41,096 nucleotides of DNA from IMG/VR virus record IMGVR_UViG_3300012925_000005, positions 1-41,096 of that record; one strand, given 5' to 3'. Both the position numbers and the translations under genes were made by a program. Positions 1-9,169 of this stretch are shown here, piece after piece (position 1 is the first letter of the stretch; each line of letters starts with the position of its first letter). Below the pieces are notes generated by a model, which worked only from the letters and a program-made list of their open reading frames with translations, was not told the DNA's origin and ran no database searches. Origin of the DNA: a virus.

Positions 1-123
1 CGAGGGTTTTCGGAATTATGGGTAAATTACCAACTGGAATAATAGGCAATTGAGTTGTCGGAACTTTTCCCGTTGCATCCAATGATGCCGCGCCGTTCGG
101 AACTCCGAGTGGGATATACGTCA
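1..123. repeat. Terminal direct repeat, left copy
   Basis: These 123 bases are identical to the last 123 bases of the window. Such an exact overlap is usual for an assembled circular or circularly permuted phage genome. A true short terminal repeat on the virion DNA is the alternative. The tail-fibre reading frame continues through the join, which supports circular continuity. Confidence 0.95.
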
Positions 124-132
124 TAAAAAATA

Positions 133-1443
133 TTAATAAATAAACCACTTGCTGACTCCGTCGGAATACAAACTTAACGATCCAAAGTTGGCATTGATCA
201 TCGCGCTCACTCCGCCATCAATGGTGTCCGCTCCGGAACGATTGACTGAAATATTATTAACCAACGCTCCCCCGCTTTCGTCTTTAATCGTATAGACTCT
301 TCCTGAACCGGCTGATGCCGCCAGCGGCAAAACAATATGGGCGGTAACCGCGGTTGAAGTCACGCCGATAATCTGAATCGGACTCGCGAACGAAATAGTA
401 GTCGTTCCTCCGCCGACCGCTAAGCGCGAAATATTGAGACTGCTGTTCAGGGTTGCGGTGCTCGTAACAACCAGATTCCCGAATGTTCCCGTGGTGGCGG
501 TAATTCCGGCAAAGATCGGCGAAGAAATCCTGCCGATATCTTGAGGCAGTGAAACTACCACGGGACCGGTAGCGGTGGTAACCATAACCTGATTCGGTGT
601 TCCGGCAATCGAAGTCACGCCGATATTGGTAATAACTCCCGTAGAAGTATTAAAAGAAATCCCGGTTCCTCCTGAAATCGATCCGAGAATCGTTGACGTA
701 GCCAAGCCGTTGAGCGTATTGCCGCTCCATGAAAGATTAGTTCCGGCGGTAATCCGCGAAGACGGAGTCTGAAAGAATGAATCCCAATTGGAAGTTGAAG
801 CCGTCAGCGGAATGTTATATCCGGCAGTCAGGCTCAGAATTCCCGTACTCGAGGTATACGTTAATCCGGTGGCGGTCGTAGAGAATAATCCGCGAACGGT
901 GGTCGTACTGAGAGCGGGAATTGTCTGCCAAGTTCCATTACCACTGGCATCTGAGGTCAGAACATACCCATTCGTTGGCGAAGTATTGAGACGAAAATTA
1001 GACGTATTAACTGTTCCAGTAACATTCAAGGAAAATAAAGAATCATTCCAAAAAAACTTGGAATTATTCTGACTGATTTGACCGCCGGGTCCGGCGAATA
1101 AAACCGATCCGGAGGTAAAACTCGGAATAGATAAGGAAGTAATCGTTGTGGTAGCGAGTGTTGAAGTTCCCGTCACCGTTAAATTAACAAAGGTTCCTTG
1201 ATTAGCCGAAACAGAGTTAGCTGTAATTGACGTAAAAGTAGAAGGTCCATTAAAGACATTAGGACCGTTAAAGGTGGTACTACTGTTGAACGTCACCGGC
1301 GCATTAAAAATCGTGCTCGTTACTACGACAACGGCCGGAGGCGGAAAAATAACCGGTCCGGAATAAGCCTCCGCGAAGAAAGGCAGGGCAAGTATCCCGC
1401 CAAGAATCGTTCCGGCAATCCACCACAAAATATTTTTTTTCAT
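133..1443 (-). CDS. Tail fibre/appendage protein with N-terminal signal-like segment
   Basis: A 436-residue protein, probably a trimeric receptor-binding appendage. Residues 1-26 form a basic n-region and hydrophobic stretch ending in AEA, like a Sec signal peptide. A Thr/Ser/Asn-rich beta-repeat body follows, with phrases such as VTGTSTLATTT that recall surface proteins of Parcubacteria. The C-terminus (DESGGALVNNISV, GADTIDGG, SLYSDGVSKWFIY) matches the tip region of many phage fibres. It lies 3 bp downstream of the next gene in the late operon, and its stop is followed 8 bp later by the ATG of the wrap-around fibre gene. Function by family resemblance; receptor unknown. Confidence 0.7.
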   Translation of the reverse strand: MKKNILWWIAGTILGGILALPFFAEAYSGPVIFPPPAVVVVTSTIFNAPVTFNSSTTFNGPNVFNGPSTFTSITANSVSANQGTFVNLTVTGTSTLATTTITSLSIPSFTSGSVLFAGPGGQISQNNSKFFWNDSLFSLNVTGTVNTSNFRLNTSPTNGYVLTSDASGNGTWQTIPALSTTTVRGLFSTTATGLTYTSSTGILSLTAGYNIPLTASTSNWDSFFQTPSSRITAGTNLSWSGNTLNGLATSTILGSISGGTGISFNTSTGVITNIGVTSIAGTPNQVMVTTATGPVVVSLPQDIGRISSPIFAGITATTGTFGNLVVTSTATLNSSLNISRLAVGGGTTTISFASPIQIIGVTSTAVTAHIVLPLAASAGSGRVYTIKDESGGALVNNISVNRSGADTIDGGVSAMINANFGSLSLYSDGVSKWFIY

Positions 1444-1446
1444 ACA

Positions 1447-1962
1447 TTATTGGTTATTGGTAAATGAAGTTCTCATAAAGAGGTTTCCGCCCCCCATTTT
1501 TTCTTTGGCCGAAAGTCGAATCCAGTCGGCCTGCAAAGGGCCGGCTTGCAAATTAAGCGCATACAAATGTCCTATTAACCCGTTTTTAGTTCCGGGAATC
1601 AAAAAGGGATTACCGTCATTAGTATCAAGGTCAGTTGCATAGACATCAGTCTCCGTGGCAATTTCGAGTTTATTAACATACTTAACATAACTTCTTCCGT
1701 TATCATTAGAGACTTCAAGGAGAAGATATAAATAATCTCCCGCCTGAGACGGAGTATAAAAAATATCAAAAGCGATATTGTCTAGATATTTACAAAAATG
1801 GACTACACGGTTATCGGTATAATTTGTAGTGAGAACAATCGGAGTTCGAGAAGCACCCCCGCCGCCACCATCAACACCTTCAACACCACCAACAATATTC
1901 ACCAAAACAAAGTTAGTTGTTTCGCTCCCGAAACTGATATACGAAGTTTTTTCTTTCCACAT
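1447..1962 (-). CDS. Putative virion protein, beta-rich
   Basis: A 171-residue protein of unrecognised family. The sequence is beta-rich with a short glycine run (VDGGGGGASR, residues 31-40) and no membrane segment. It sits between the capsid-proximal 234-residue protein and the fibre gene, and all are transcribed together, so a structural role such as minor tail or decoration protein is likely. The start is ATG after an A/T-rich leader with no Shine-Dalgarno sequence. A function beyond 'late structural' cannot be assigned. Confidence 0.6.
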   Translation of the reverse strand: MWKEKTSYISFGSETTNFVLVNIVGGVEGVDGGGGGASRTPIVLTTNYTDNRVVHFCKYLDNIAFDIFYTPSQAGDYLYLLLEVSNDNGRSYVKYVNKLEIATETDVYATDLDTNDGNPFLIPGTKNGLIGHLYALNLQAGPLQADWIRLSAKEKMGGGNLFMRTSFTNNQ

Positions 1963-2022
1963 AAAATTAAATTAGTAATGAAATATAACCTGCCGCTTGA
2001 AGTAAGCGACAGAAATAGTCCG

Positions 2023-2727
2023 TTAGACTCCTAAAATGAATGACCAAGGACGTTCCTTTTCAAGAATTGCCGTTATGTAGATGGCTCCCAATCCCACTCC
2101 CGGAGCAACAGTACCGTTGAATTGTAGTTTCTTGCCGTTACGCAAGATGGTGCGTTGTTTAACGACGCTTGCCGAAAACAAATCAACTGTTTTGTTGGGG
2201 CCGAGATTGGCTACGGTTTCAACCAACACTTGCGGCTGTCCGACTGTATCAGTCGAGATAATCTGGAAATTAGTCGGACCGAGTAATCCGGTGTTGTCAG
2301 TTTCGGCAATGATATTGTTGATATAAAAATCGCCGAAAGCCAGCGAAGTCAAATCCTGAAAAGCAACGGTAATCGTACCTGACACAATGGTCTTACGAAC
2401 AATTACCTGGCTGCCCATATTCGCCGAAGAAGCATCCTGAGCAATGATGGCGTCAGGTGCCGCAGCTGCCAGACCAGTAGTCGTAACCAGTTCAACCGGA
2501 CAAACGATAATGTCGTGACGATTGGTTACCGTTTGCAGAGCCGCTTCGAGGAATGTTCCGTAGACGCGGTTGATTCCATCCTCCGGAGGAAATTCATATG
2601 TAATATCAGTATAATCAGGATCAGTTTTAGCTTTAACAATGAATATTTTTCCCGTGGCAAAGGGTAGTGAACGAGCGATAGCACCATAACGCTCAAATTG
2701 GAACCCGTTATTCTGTTGAGATGACAT
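2023..2727 (-). CDS. Putative virion structural protein downstream of capsid
   Basis: A 234-residue protein, 18 bp downstream of the major capsid gene. Residues 25-75 (TGKIFIVKAK, then YGTFLEAALQTVTNRHDIIVCP) resemble a stretch seen in phage head or tail proteins with a right-handed beta fold. The rest is a beta-rich body ending in ERPWSFILGV. No enzyme motif is visible. The position suggests a head-decoration or head-tail completion protein; a fibre-base protein is an alternative. Confidence 0.6.
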   Translation of the reverse strand: MSSQQNNGFQFERYGAIARSLPFATGKIFIVKAKTDPDYTDITYEFPPEDGINRVYGTFLEAALQTVTNRHDIIVCPVELVTTTGLAAAAPDAIIAQDASSANMGSQVIVRKTIVSGTITVAFQDLTSLAFGDFYINNIIAETDNTGLLGPTNFQIISTDTVGQPQVLVETVANLGPNKTVDLFSASVVKQRTILRNGKKLQFNGTVAPGVGLGAIYITAILEKERPWSFILGV

Positions 2728-2745
2728 AAGTCAATAAGTTATGGA

Positions 2746-3768
2746 TTAATTAAGAGGCGTGGACATGATCAGACCGCGGCCTGATAAGGCAACGATGCCG
2801 TAAGAACAGCGTGAACCATAGGTCCAGTTGTCGTTGTGAGCATCTTCAGCGTTATTGCCGATTTCCGGAGTGATAAGGTGTGGGGTTTCCCAGACTCCCA
2901 AATATGCCTGCCATCCGGCAACACTCTGTCCGGCAGCCATAAGTCCCCACCAGCGACGTTTAGTAGCATCAAATTGTCCAAGAGCATTCGTAGCCATATG
3001 ACGCAAAATGACATGATCATATTTAGCGCGGTAGACATTGATAACTCCGGAATTAGGAGCCGCAGGAGCAGCAGTTGACTCCAAGAATTCACGAACCGTA
3101 TTAGTCGTTGAAGGATCATCGGAAGTGATAATAGTGTTGAAGTTGATAATACGACGTTCACCAAAGTTAGAAAGAATGTCAGTATTAGTGATAGCTTCGG
3201 CAGCCTCGAGAGAGCCTCTGCTAAAGGCCGGCGCTCCGGGAACGAGATTGTTCCAGGTCGTGGGTGAAAACTTGAGCGTGTGGGTTGTATTAAGAATCGA
3301 CAGACCGTCACCGCCGGCAATATTCTGAGTAACACCGTCAGCATCCACATATGAAGCGGCGTTGCCAAAGGTGAAACGATGCGTTAGATCAAGTTCCATG
3401 CGCTGCGGACAGAAATGACCAAGCGAAGTCAACATGCCGATAACTTCCGGCTCCTTGTTGAAGCGACGCATTTCCCAGGTGATCTGGATCTCTTTGCCGA
3501 TGCGTTTGGAAACCATTGTGACGTTATAGCCAACGCCAACTTTTGCGAGGGTGGCGTTCATGCCTTCCGGTTTGAGCGATCCGTAGGTCTCGGTGTCAAC
3601 TTCATCATAACGACGAGTATTACCGGTATGCTCGGCAAGATTGTTATAAATGAAGAGCTTGCGAGCCACTTCAGGAACCATCATCTGAGTTTGAATGAAT
3701 TTTTTATCAACTAAATCGGTAAATTCCGATAAGGTGACGGTATTGAGTAATGACGTGGGGAATCCCAT
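2746..3768 (-). CDS. Major capsid protein (HK97-like fold)
   Basis: A 340-residue protein that builds the icosahedral shell. Diagnostic stretches include FTDLVDKKFIQTQMMVPEVA near the start, KRIGKEIQITWEMRRFNK around 110, and the C-terminal block KRRWWGLMAAG, AYLGVWETPHL and HNDNWTYGSR. These are typical of capsid proteins of podovirus-like and unclassified metagenomic phages. It is preceded by a decoration-type gene and probable scaffold genes and followed by virion proteins, the normal head-module order. No N-terminal protease or fused scaffold is present. The family is assigned from sequence feel, not from a search. Confidence 0.85.
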   Translation of the reverse strand: MGFPTSLLNTVTLSEFTDLVDKKFIQTQMMVPEVARKLFIYNNLAEHTGNTRRYDEVDTETYGSLKPEGMNATLAKVGVGYNVTMVSKRIGKEIQITWEMRRFNKEPEVIGMLTSLGHFCPQRMELDLTHRFTFGNAASYVDADGVTQNIAGGDGLSILNTTHTLKFSPTTWNNLVPGAPAFSRGSLEAAEAITNTDILSNFGERRIINFNTIITSDDPSTTNTVREFLESTAAPAAPNSGVINVYRAKYDHVILRHMATNALGQFDATKRRWWGLMAAGQSVAGWQAYLGVWETPHLITPEIGNNAEDAHNDNWTYGSRCSYGIVALSGRGLIMSTPLN

Positions 3769-3790
3769 ATAATTTTAAGAAGATTAAAAA

Positions 3791-4222
3791 TTAAGTACCG
3801 AACTGCGTGAAGAGTGAAGAGTTCAATTTAACGATAACTTTCGTCGCGGAAATGAACTGTGTAATCGTCACCACCTTGTGCATGGAAGCGGTCACGTCAA
3901 TACTATCGGCGTTGAAAAGATCAAATTGCAGACCAACCATTGCCGGAGTTGCCACACCATTACCTACATCAGCAATAAATTCAGCATGCTGATCAGGAAT
4001 AATAACGAATAGTGGAGTATTCTGAGCGTAATCTGGATCAGCAGCAGTAATATTTCTAAAATTAACGCCGATTAATTGATCAGCGGCAACAGTTGCCGGC
4101 TGCACGTTTCCGGCGCCGTCGGGAAAAACAATGCCACCAGAATTAAAGACCGTACTAGCCTTTTTCTTCCAAAGACTTTCCACCTGAAGGCTGGGCCCTT
4201 TGGATCGATAAGGAATAAACAT
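3791..4222 (-). CDS. Capsid decoration protein (DUF2190-like)
   Basis: A 143-residue small beta protein directly upstream of the major capsid gene in transcription order. It opens MFIPYRSKGPSLQVESLWKK and continues VVFPDGAGNVQPATVAADQL-like, resembling capsid-cementing proteins that often pair with the major capsid gene. I chose the ATG at 4222; an upstream in-frame TTG at 4237 would add five residues. The gap to the capsid gene is 22 bp. A minor tail protein is a less likely alternative. Confidence 0.6.
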   Translation of the reverse strand: MFIPYRSKGPSLQVESLWKKKASTVFNSGGIVFPDGAGNVQPATVAADQLIGVNFRNITAADPDYAQNTPLFVIIPDQHAEFIADVGNGVATPAMVGLQFDLFNADSIDVTASMHKVVTITQFISATKVIVKLNSSLFTQFGT

Positions 4223-4223
4223 A

Positions 4224-4458
4224 AATTTTGAATACAAAAAAATAAATTAAAATGTGCCTAATATTAGCCAACGAAGTATTCGCGTAGTGAAGATACGAAT
4301 ACAAAAAAACACCTTATTGAAGATGTTGTTTTACAGGGTTCGACTCCCGATAGAGTTGTGTCTCTCCTAAATGACCTTAGACAGGGTTGGTCTCCCGAAT
4401 TTTTTCCTACGCTAACAGGGGTAGGCCCGAAGATTATTCTCCGTCAAACACTCGACAG
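4224..4458. other. Gap with T-arm-like direct repeats and a hairpin
   Basis: No gene is seen between the decoration gene and the terminator. Two near-identical 18-base segments lie 48 bp apart on the plus strand (4333-4350 and 4381-4398, 16 of 18 equal). Each contains GGGTTNGNCTCCC, which resembles a tRNA T-arm, but no acceptor or anticodon arm can be built around either. An inverted repeat GTATTCG/CGAATAC lies near 4274-4300. The promoter for the capsid genes may be here but I could not identify it. Confidence 0.4.
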
Positions 4459-4506
4459 AAAAAGGTTCAGTAGTCCGATCAAGAAGGATCGGGCTACCAT
4501 AACCTT
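4459..4506 (-). terminator. Intrinsic terminator within the head operon
   Basis: On the minus strand a long imperfect hairpin pairs AGGTT..GTAG..CCGATC with GATCGG..CTAC..ACCT and is followed by five T. It lies just after the stop of the 165-residue gene at 4516, separating it from the decoration and capsid genes. This would let the capsid be transcribed separately. Confidence 0.7.
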
Positions 4507-4515
4507 ACATCTAGA

Positions 4516-5013
4516 TTATTGTTTTGATACCTTATTTATATCACTTATTTGAAGTTCCGTCAAAGTTTTTCCCCATAATTTAGTGTCACAAGTTTCTTTG
4601 GTGTGGTTATACGAACGAACCACGAGATACTGCGAATTGATATAGGCTTGCTGTGCGAGCGTAAAGATATAATCAATCTCGCCGACGAAGACATTCTGGT
4701 CAAGGAATAACGCCAAGATCTTTTCGGCAATCGAAGCATTGGAATCAATCAAGTCTTGAGAATTCATTGAACCTAACTTAAGGTCACTGTCGGCAATCAG
4801 TTTCAAGATTAACTTGGCAACCGGAATACAACGGTCATCGCGTTCCTTGGTTAAGTCAGGTTTTGATTCCTCGGACTGATTAACTTCTTCAGCTGGCGGA
4901 GTCTCGACAGGAGCAACTGGTGTAGCTTCAGGAGCGGTAATTCCACTTAATTGCTGATCAAGATGTTCAGCTACCTGCTGATCAGTTGGTTGTTCTTGGT
5001 TTGGAGTATCCAT
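4516..5013 (-). CDS. Late protein with Pro/Glu/Gln-rich N-terminus
   Basis: A 165-residue protein. Residues 1-55 are rich in Gln, Pro and Glu (disordered). The remainder is predicted helical (CIPVAKLILKLIADSD, SIAEKILALFLDQN). It lies between the coiled-coil head proteins and the capsid and is closed by a terminator. An assembly-chaperone or scaffold-like role would fit, but I recognise no family. Confidence 0.55.
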   Translation of the reverse strand: MDTPNQEQPTDQQVAEHLDQQLSGITAPEATPVAPVETPPAEEVNQSEESKPDLTKERDDRCIPVAKLILKLIADSDLKLGSMNSQDLIDSNASIAEKILALFLDQNVFVGEIDYIFTLAQQAYINSQYLVVRSYNHTKETCDTKLWGKTLTELQISDINKVSKQ

Positions 5014-5023
5014 AGATATGAGA

Positions 5024-5593
5024 TTACATGTTTAAAAATTTATGATTAATAGTGATTTCACGTCCATCAGGAAGTTCAATGACCGATTCCTTGTCCTCGT
5101 AAATAACTTCCATCGGAACTCTAATTCCGGTGTTATAGGGCATGCCGGTTGTCTTATTCTCATCAATGAGATTGGTATATCCTTGACTAAGTTTTTTCAT
5201 CTTAATTTTAGTTTCTTTTATCTTAACTTCGATTTGAATTCCTTTACGGATAAATTCAAGATAATTTACTTCTTCCTCAACAATTTTATCTCCCTTAAGA
5301 ATTTGAAGAGTAATATAATCTTTTTCTTCACCGGTATCTGGATCACGAACCGTCCAAACATTGCTCTCATACTTTGGATTCAAGACATACCCGACTACAT
5401 ATCCTTCATTAAATTTTCGAATGCGCGCTTTATATTCCAAAGGAGCTTCCAACGTAATCCCCTCCCCGCGTTCCAGTTTATTAATACGATCTAAAATTTC
5501 GTTAAGTTTAGATTTTGAAACGGTAACTTTATCATCATCGGTTTGTTTTTTTATTTCTTCCTCTGTAGAATCAGTTTTTAGTTCTTTAGTCAT
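5024..5593 (-). CDS. Putative head-assembly protein with N-terminal coiled coil
   Basis: A 189-residue protein. Residues 1-45 are charged and include a short heptad region (SKLNEILDRINKLERGE). The rest is a beta-rich domain with VVGYVLNPKYESN and ITLQILKGDKIVEEEVNYLE. It ends 10 bp before the next gene and follows the scaffold-like gene by 3 bp. Similar proteins accompany head genes in other phages, but the exact job is unknown. Confidence 0.55.
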   Translation of the reverse strand: MTKELKTDSTEEEIKKQTDDDKVTVSKSKLNEILDRINKLERGEGITLEAPLEYKARIRKFNEGYVVGYVLNPKYESNVWTVRDPDTGEEKDYITLQILKGDKIVEEEVNYLEFIRKGIQIEVKIKETKIKMKKLSQGYTNLIDENKTTGMPYNTGIRVPMEVIYEDKESVIELPDGREITINHKFLNM

Positions 5594-5596
5594 AGA

Positions 5597-6226
5597 TTAT
5601 TTATCATCTAAATTAATTTCCAGTCGTCGAGCCAGTTCCTGGCCGCGTTCAGTATTAGCAAAATTTTCTTTCTTTCGAGAAATCTGAGGCGGTCTACCCG
5701 ACACGTAGACAGCTTTCTGTTCTTTGATTCCGAATCCCATGACTGATTCTACATCCTTCATAATTCGTTTGGCGTTAGTTAAGGTGCGATCTTCTCCGGT
5801 CATTAATTTATCAAAATATACTTGGGCGGCATCGCGCTGGTCGCCGAACTGATCGAACGATTCACCGAGATATTCACCGATCATTTGTTCTCGAATCTCT
5901 TGCTGGGCGGTCTCGCGTACCCGTTTAATATCCATCGGTTGTTCATCAATCGGATTACCTTCGGCATCAACCTTTACTCCTTTGCGCTCTAACGCGCTCT
6001 GTAAACGTTTCTCGCGTTCCCGAACTGCTTTCCAGTTCGGATTGACGGACTGTTCAAGTTCGGCTTTCTCAAGCTGCCACTGGTCTTTGCTTTTACGTAA
6101 TTCTTCAGCTTCAGTTAACCGAGAGCTAATCTCATCTAAGGGAACTTCTTTGGAAATCGGAATACGTACCTCATTCCCCTCTTCATCATAAAGTACACGC
6201 CCTTCCAATAATTGTTCTTCTGGCAT
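5597..6226 (-). CDS. Putative scaffolding protein
   Basis: A 209-residue, highly charged and mostly helical protein upstream of the capsid genes. It has an N-terminal beta piece (EGRVLYDEEGNEVRIPI), a central coiled coil (residues 33-80), and a basic C-terminus with NTERGQELARRLEINLDD. Capsid scaffolds of short-tailed phages share this location, charge and helical content. An internal head protein is an alternative. Confidence 0.5.
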   Translation of the reverse strand: MPEEQLLEGRVLYDEEGNEVRIPISKEVPLDEISSRLTEAEELRKSKDQWQLEKAELEQSVNPNWKAVREREKRLQSALERKGVKVDAEGNPIDEQPMDIKRVRETAQQEIREQMIGEYLGESFDQFGDQRDAAQVYFDKLMTGEDRTLTNAKRIMKDVESVMGFGIKEQKAVYVSGRPPQISRKKENFANTERGQELARRLEINLDDK

Positions 6227-6374
6227 AAGTTAAATTTCTTGCCCCACACTCACTCCCGCATACTGCAGGTAACAGGTTGTGAGAAAACCGATGGGCTGAT
6301 TAAAATGGTTTTATTTTATTTTTTTAATAACTTTTTTAAAAATTTCTTGATCAAGATCAAGAGCTTTCAACTTA
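6227..6374 (+). terminator. Gap with plus-strand terminator-like hairpin
   Basis: No gene is seen. On the plus strand an AAAACC/GGTTTT hairpin at about 6295-6327 is followed by a T-rich tract. An upstream CTCAC/GTGAG pair flanks 25 bases. No plus-strand promoter is evident, so the purpose is unclear; it may simply insulate the opposing strand. Confidence 0.3.
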
Positions 6375-7019
6375 TTAATCGTAAATATCTTCTTCGGTAA
6401 GCGCTTTATCGGGATTATATGAAGCAATTCTTTTCAACCGCTCTTCAAGCAGCTTATATCCGTTCCAGGTCATACGCAGATCACGCAACACTTCCACACT
6501 CGGCGCAAGCTCTAACATTTCTTCCAACGAACGGGCGCGTAATCCTTTAAGTTCATTCTGGAATACTTCATTTTCAAGGATTGATTGCGCCTTGTAACAA
6601 TAATCTCTTCGGCGCTCTTGAGGAATATCAGTGATCTCATACCATCCGGTCGGTTCTTGAATGATTTGCTTGATTACATTTTCCGCCGTACAGATATGGT
6701 CTTTAAATTCTTTCAAAGAATTATGTAACACCCAAATTTGTTCGTCTTTCTTTTTCGATTCCGAGGAAATCTTATCAAGATCATTCATGATTCTTTCCTG
6801 GACTTCCCCAAATTGATTATTAATTTCTTGAAGTTGTTGATTTTCAAGTGTAAGTTTTTTAATTTGCTTTTGTGATTTTTCCGCTGTAGTTGCAGGTGGA
6901 CATAAATGTTGTTTATGAATATGAATAATTTCTCTGGCTGTTTTTAATTCATTTTTAAGTCGTTTAACTTCCTGAGGAGCATCAAGCAATCTTTTAATTT
7001 TATCAATTATTTTTATCAT
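6375..7019 (-). CDS. Coiled-coil protein downstream of portal
   Basis: A 214-residue protein starting 2 bp after the portal gene stop. Residues 1-110 are a long coiled coil with heptads (LKNELKTAREIIHIHKQH, KKLTLENQQLQEINNQF). The C-terminal half is helical with ITDIPQERRRDYCYKAQS. It is probably an internal head, scaffold or portal-associated protein. No catalytic motif is present. Confidence 0.6.
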   Translation of the reverse strand: MIKIIDKIKRLLDAPQEVKRLKNELKTAREIIHIHKQHLCPPATTAEKSQKQIKKLTLENQQLQEINNQFGEVQERIMNDLDKISSESKKKDEQIWVLHNSLKEFKDHICTAENVIKQIIQEPTGWYEITDIPQERRRDYCYKAQSILENEVFQNELKGLRARSLEEMLELAPSVEVLRDLRMTWNGYKLLEERLKRIASYNPDKALTEEDIYD

Positions 7020-7021
7020 AT

Positions 7022-9109
7022 TTATTGTCCTTGAAGACTTGCTGCCCCTTGCGAAGCTCCGAGCACCTGCTTCAGCGAAGGACGATTCAATTGTCCGATT
7101 CCCTGCGCCATTCCCTGCGCCGCTCCGCTTTGACCTTGGGGTTGTCCTCCACCGCCTTCCATGCCCGCTAATTGTTTCATCATTTCCTGCGCTTGGCTCG
7201 ATACGCCACTGTCTTGTCCGCCCTGATCCCCTTGTCCGCCACCCGGTCCTCCTTGAGGCTGCTGAGGAGGCTGGGGTTTCTGAAATAAATCTTTATCGCG
7301 CCACGTTGATTCAAATCGTTCAATCCATTTATCGGCATTGAGCGGACGCTGGGTCACCTGCGATAATCCCTGCGCCTGGCCAAGCATGTCTTGGAACATC
7401 ACTTTGTTGAGAGCCGATCCGTCGCGTTCTTTCTGGATGACGGAACATTTCCAGAAGATGGGAATATTTTTGAGCTTCTTAATGTTGACCGTCTTATATC
7501 GAATGTTATTTCCGACATCAGCTTGGTCTTTCTCGAACTGGTGGATCCCCTGCTCTTCCTGCGACTGGAGATCGCGGTTCATGAATTCGATTACTTTTGT
7601 TCCGCTTTGGTCATTCTCCAGCTTAGCATCGAGTACCGTGAATCTTCGATAAACATCTTGAATCTTATGCGTCACCGGATCGGCTTTTTTGGCTACCGGA
7701 CTCATGAAGTTGTCAATCAGATTATAAATGCGCAGATAGGTGCAATCGCGGATCGTTCGCATCCAGGCATAGACCGCCAGACCAAGCATCTTGATCGCCT
7801 GCTTCTGCATTTCGTTCATTTGGGTGGCGGTGATTTTTCCCGTCTTCCCGGGAGCGGCATCGGTTTGGCCGATGAATTCTTCGGTCTTCGAAGTGATCAG
7901 CTGATACATCTTCATCTCGGATGTGGTGACACCGTTATGATCAATGAGCGGGAAGATCTCACCCTTCTTCATTCCCTGAGTCATTGCTCCCGGCGCCCAG
8001 ATATCGCGGCTGTAGATTGAACCGGTCGGAAGTCCCATCGGCGGTTCAATCGCCTGGCGCATTTTGCGAACCATAACGCGCAGCGTTTCGTTGTCCAAGG
8101 CTTGCAGTGTTTTAGAAGAAGAAATTAATGATTTTCCATATGCGAAATTACCCGCGATTCGTTTTAAAACAATCATCTTGATGTTATATCCCTCATGTTC
8201 CCACGGCAGCGGCTCGCCGGGTTCGAACATCATGACACCGTTAATTATGATCTGATATTCGTCATCGGGATAACTCATGTACGTCAGAATCTCAACTTCA
8301 TCCTTCATGACTGTGCCGAAACGAAACTTGAAATTGGTTCCATAGTAATCCGATCCCGGCATGCCGGCTTTGACGAATTCCCAGTTCGGATAATCGCCGA
8401 ACATCGTTAACGCTTCCCAATAACTGACCCGATCATACTTCAAGATATACGGTTGAGTATCAAAAAGATAAGCCGGAATCGAGATATCGCCCAGAAAAAC
8501 CTGTAGTCCGCTGAGGACGCGCTTTTCGGGACGATGGATGTTCAAGGTATCCATCTCATATTTGGCGGCATTAGTTTTCTTGTTGCGTTTTTTCTGGCGA
8601 ATCTTATGATCTACCGTGCGATCAACTTCAATCTCTTCGACAAACAATGCTCGCTGCGTCAATAATTCTTGTAAAGCCTCTATTCTCCAATCTTCATCGT
8701 GTTCAATCTCATTGGTCTGACGAACGAGATCGGCCATGTCATCGCCGAGTTCTTTAATTTCAAGATTATCTTTGTCAAACGCGGTTAATTCCGGCTGGAA
8801 GTTCATAGCTAAGAGATCATTCATCACCGCTTCCACCTTTTTCTCTTGCGTTCCGGTATTGATGCGCACTTCATCGTCATTCTTCTTTTTGCGTAGATAT
8901 GAAAAACCGGCTTTGCGATTCAGTTCATAATCTTCATCGTAGGAAAGATCGTCGAATTCAGTGCGCACCGAACTACGCTGGTCGCGGGCTTTGGTGAAGC
9001 GGGAAAAATAAAAGCGTTGCGCTTCCTGCTGTTCCTTGGTCAGGGGCGGCTGATGTTTTTTATCGTTCAGTTCTTTGGATTTTTCGTAACCGTTAGATTC
9101 AGTTTTCAT
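7022..9109 (-). CDS. Portal protein
   Basis: A 695-residue protein forming the ring through which DNA is packaged and ejected. It follows the large terminase and a 75-residue protein. Features that fit a portal are the charged helical N-terminus, the central helical and clip region (ALDNETLRVMVRKMRQAIEP, MNEMQKQAIKMLGLAVYAWM), and a Gln/Gly-rich tail (residues about 615-695). A weak Shine-Dalgarno (GGAG) lies 5 bp before the ATG, one of few in the late block. Assignment rests on size, position and composition. Confidence 0.8.
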   Translation of the reverse strand: MKTESNGYEKSKELNDKKHQPPLTKEQQEAQRFYFSRFTKARDQRSSVRTEFDDLSYDEDYELNRKAGFSYLRKKKNDDEVRINTGTQEKKVEAVMNDLLAMNFQPELTAFDKDNLEIKELGDDMADLVRQTNEIEHDEDWRIEALQELLTQRALFVEEIEVDRTVDHKIRQKKRNKKTNAAKYEMDTLNIHRPEKRVLSGLQVFLGDISIPAYLFDTQPYILKYDRVSYWEALTMFGDYPNWEFVKAGMPGSDYYGTNFKFRFGTVMKDEVEILTYMSYPDDEYQIIINGVMMFEPGEPLPWEHEGYNIKMIVLKRIAGNFAYGKSLISSSKTLQALDNETLRVMVRKMRQAIEPPMGLPTGSIYSRDIWAPGAMTQGMKKGEIFPLIDHNGVTTSEMKMYQLITSKTEEFIGQTDAAPGKTGKITATQMNEMQKQAIKMLGLAVYAWMRTIRDCTYLRIYNLIDNFMSPVAKKADPVTHKIQDVYRRFTVLDAKLENDQSGTKVIEFMNRDLQSQEEQGIHQFEKDQADVGNNIRYKTVNIKKLKNIPIFWKCSVIQKERDGSALNKVMFQDMLGQAQGLSQVTQRPLNADKWIERFESTWRDKDLFQKPQPPQQPQGGPGGGQGDQGGQDSGVSSQAQEMMKQLAGMEGGGGQPQGQSGAAQGMAQGIGQLNRPSLKQVLGASQGAASLQGQ

Positions 9110-9169
9110 AAAATCTCCGTTTGATAAATAATAATCTATATAAAAACAATTTGGTTTTTTAATTTATTT

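Noticed and set aside
2769-3368. 199-residue frame within the capsid gene
   Set aside because: Alternate phase of a clear capsid gene; Leu/Arg-rich shadow composition.
4333-4398. tRNA gene call at T-arm-like motifs
   Set aside because: No matching acceptor, D or anticodon arm can be formed.
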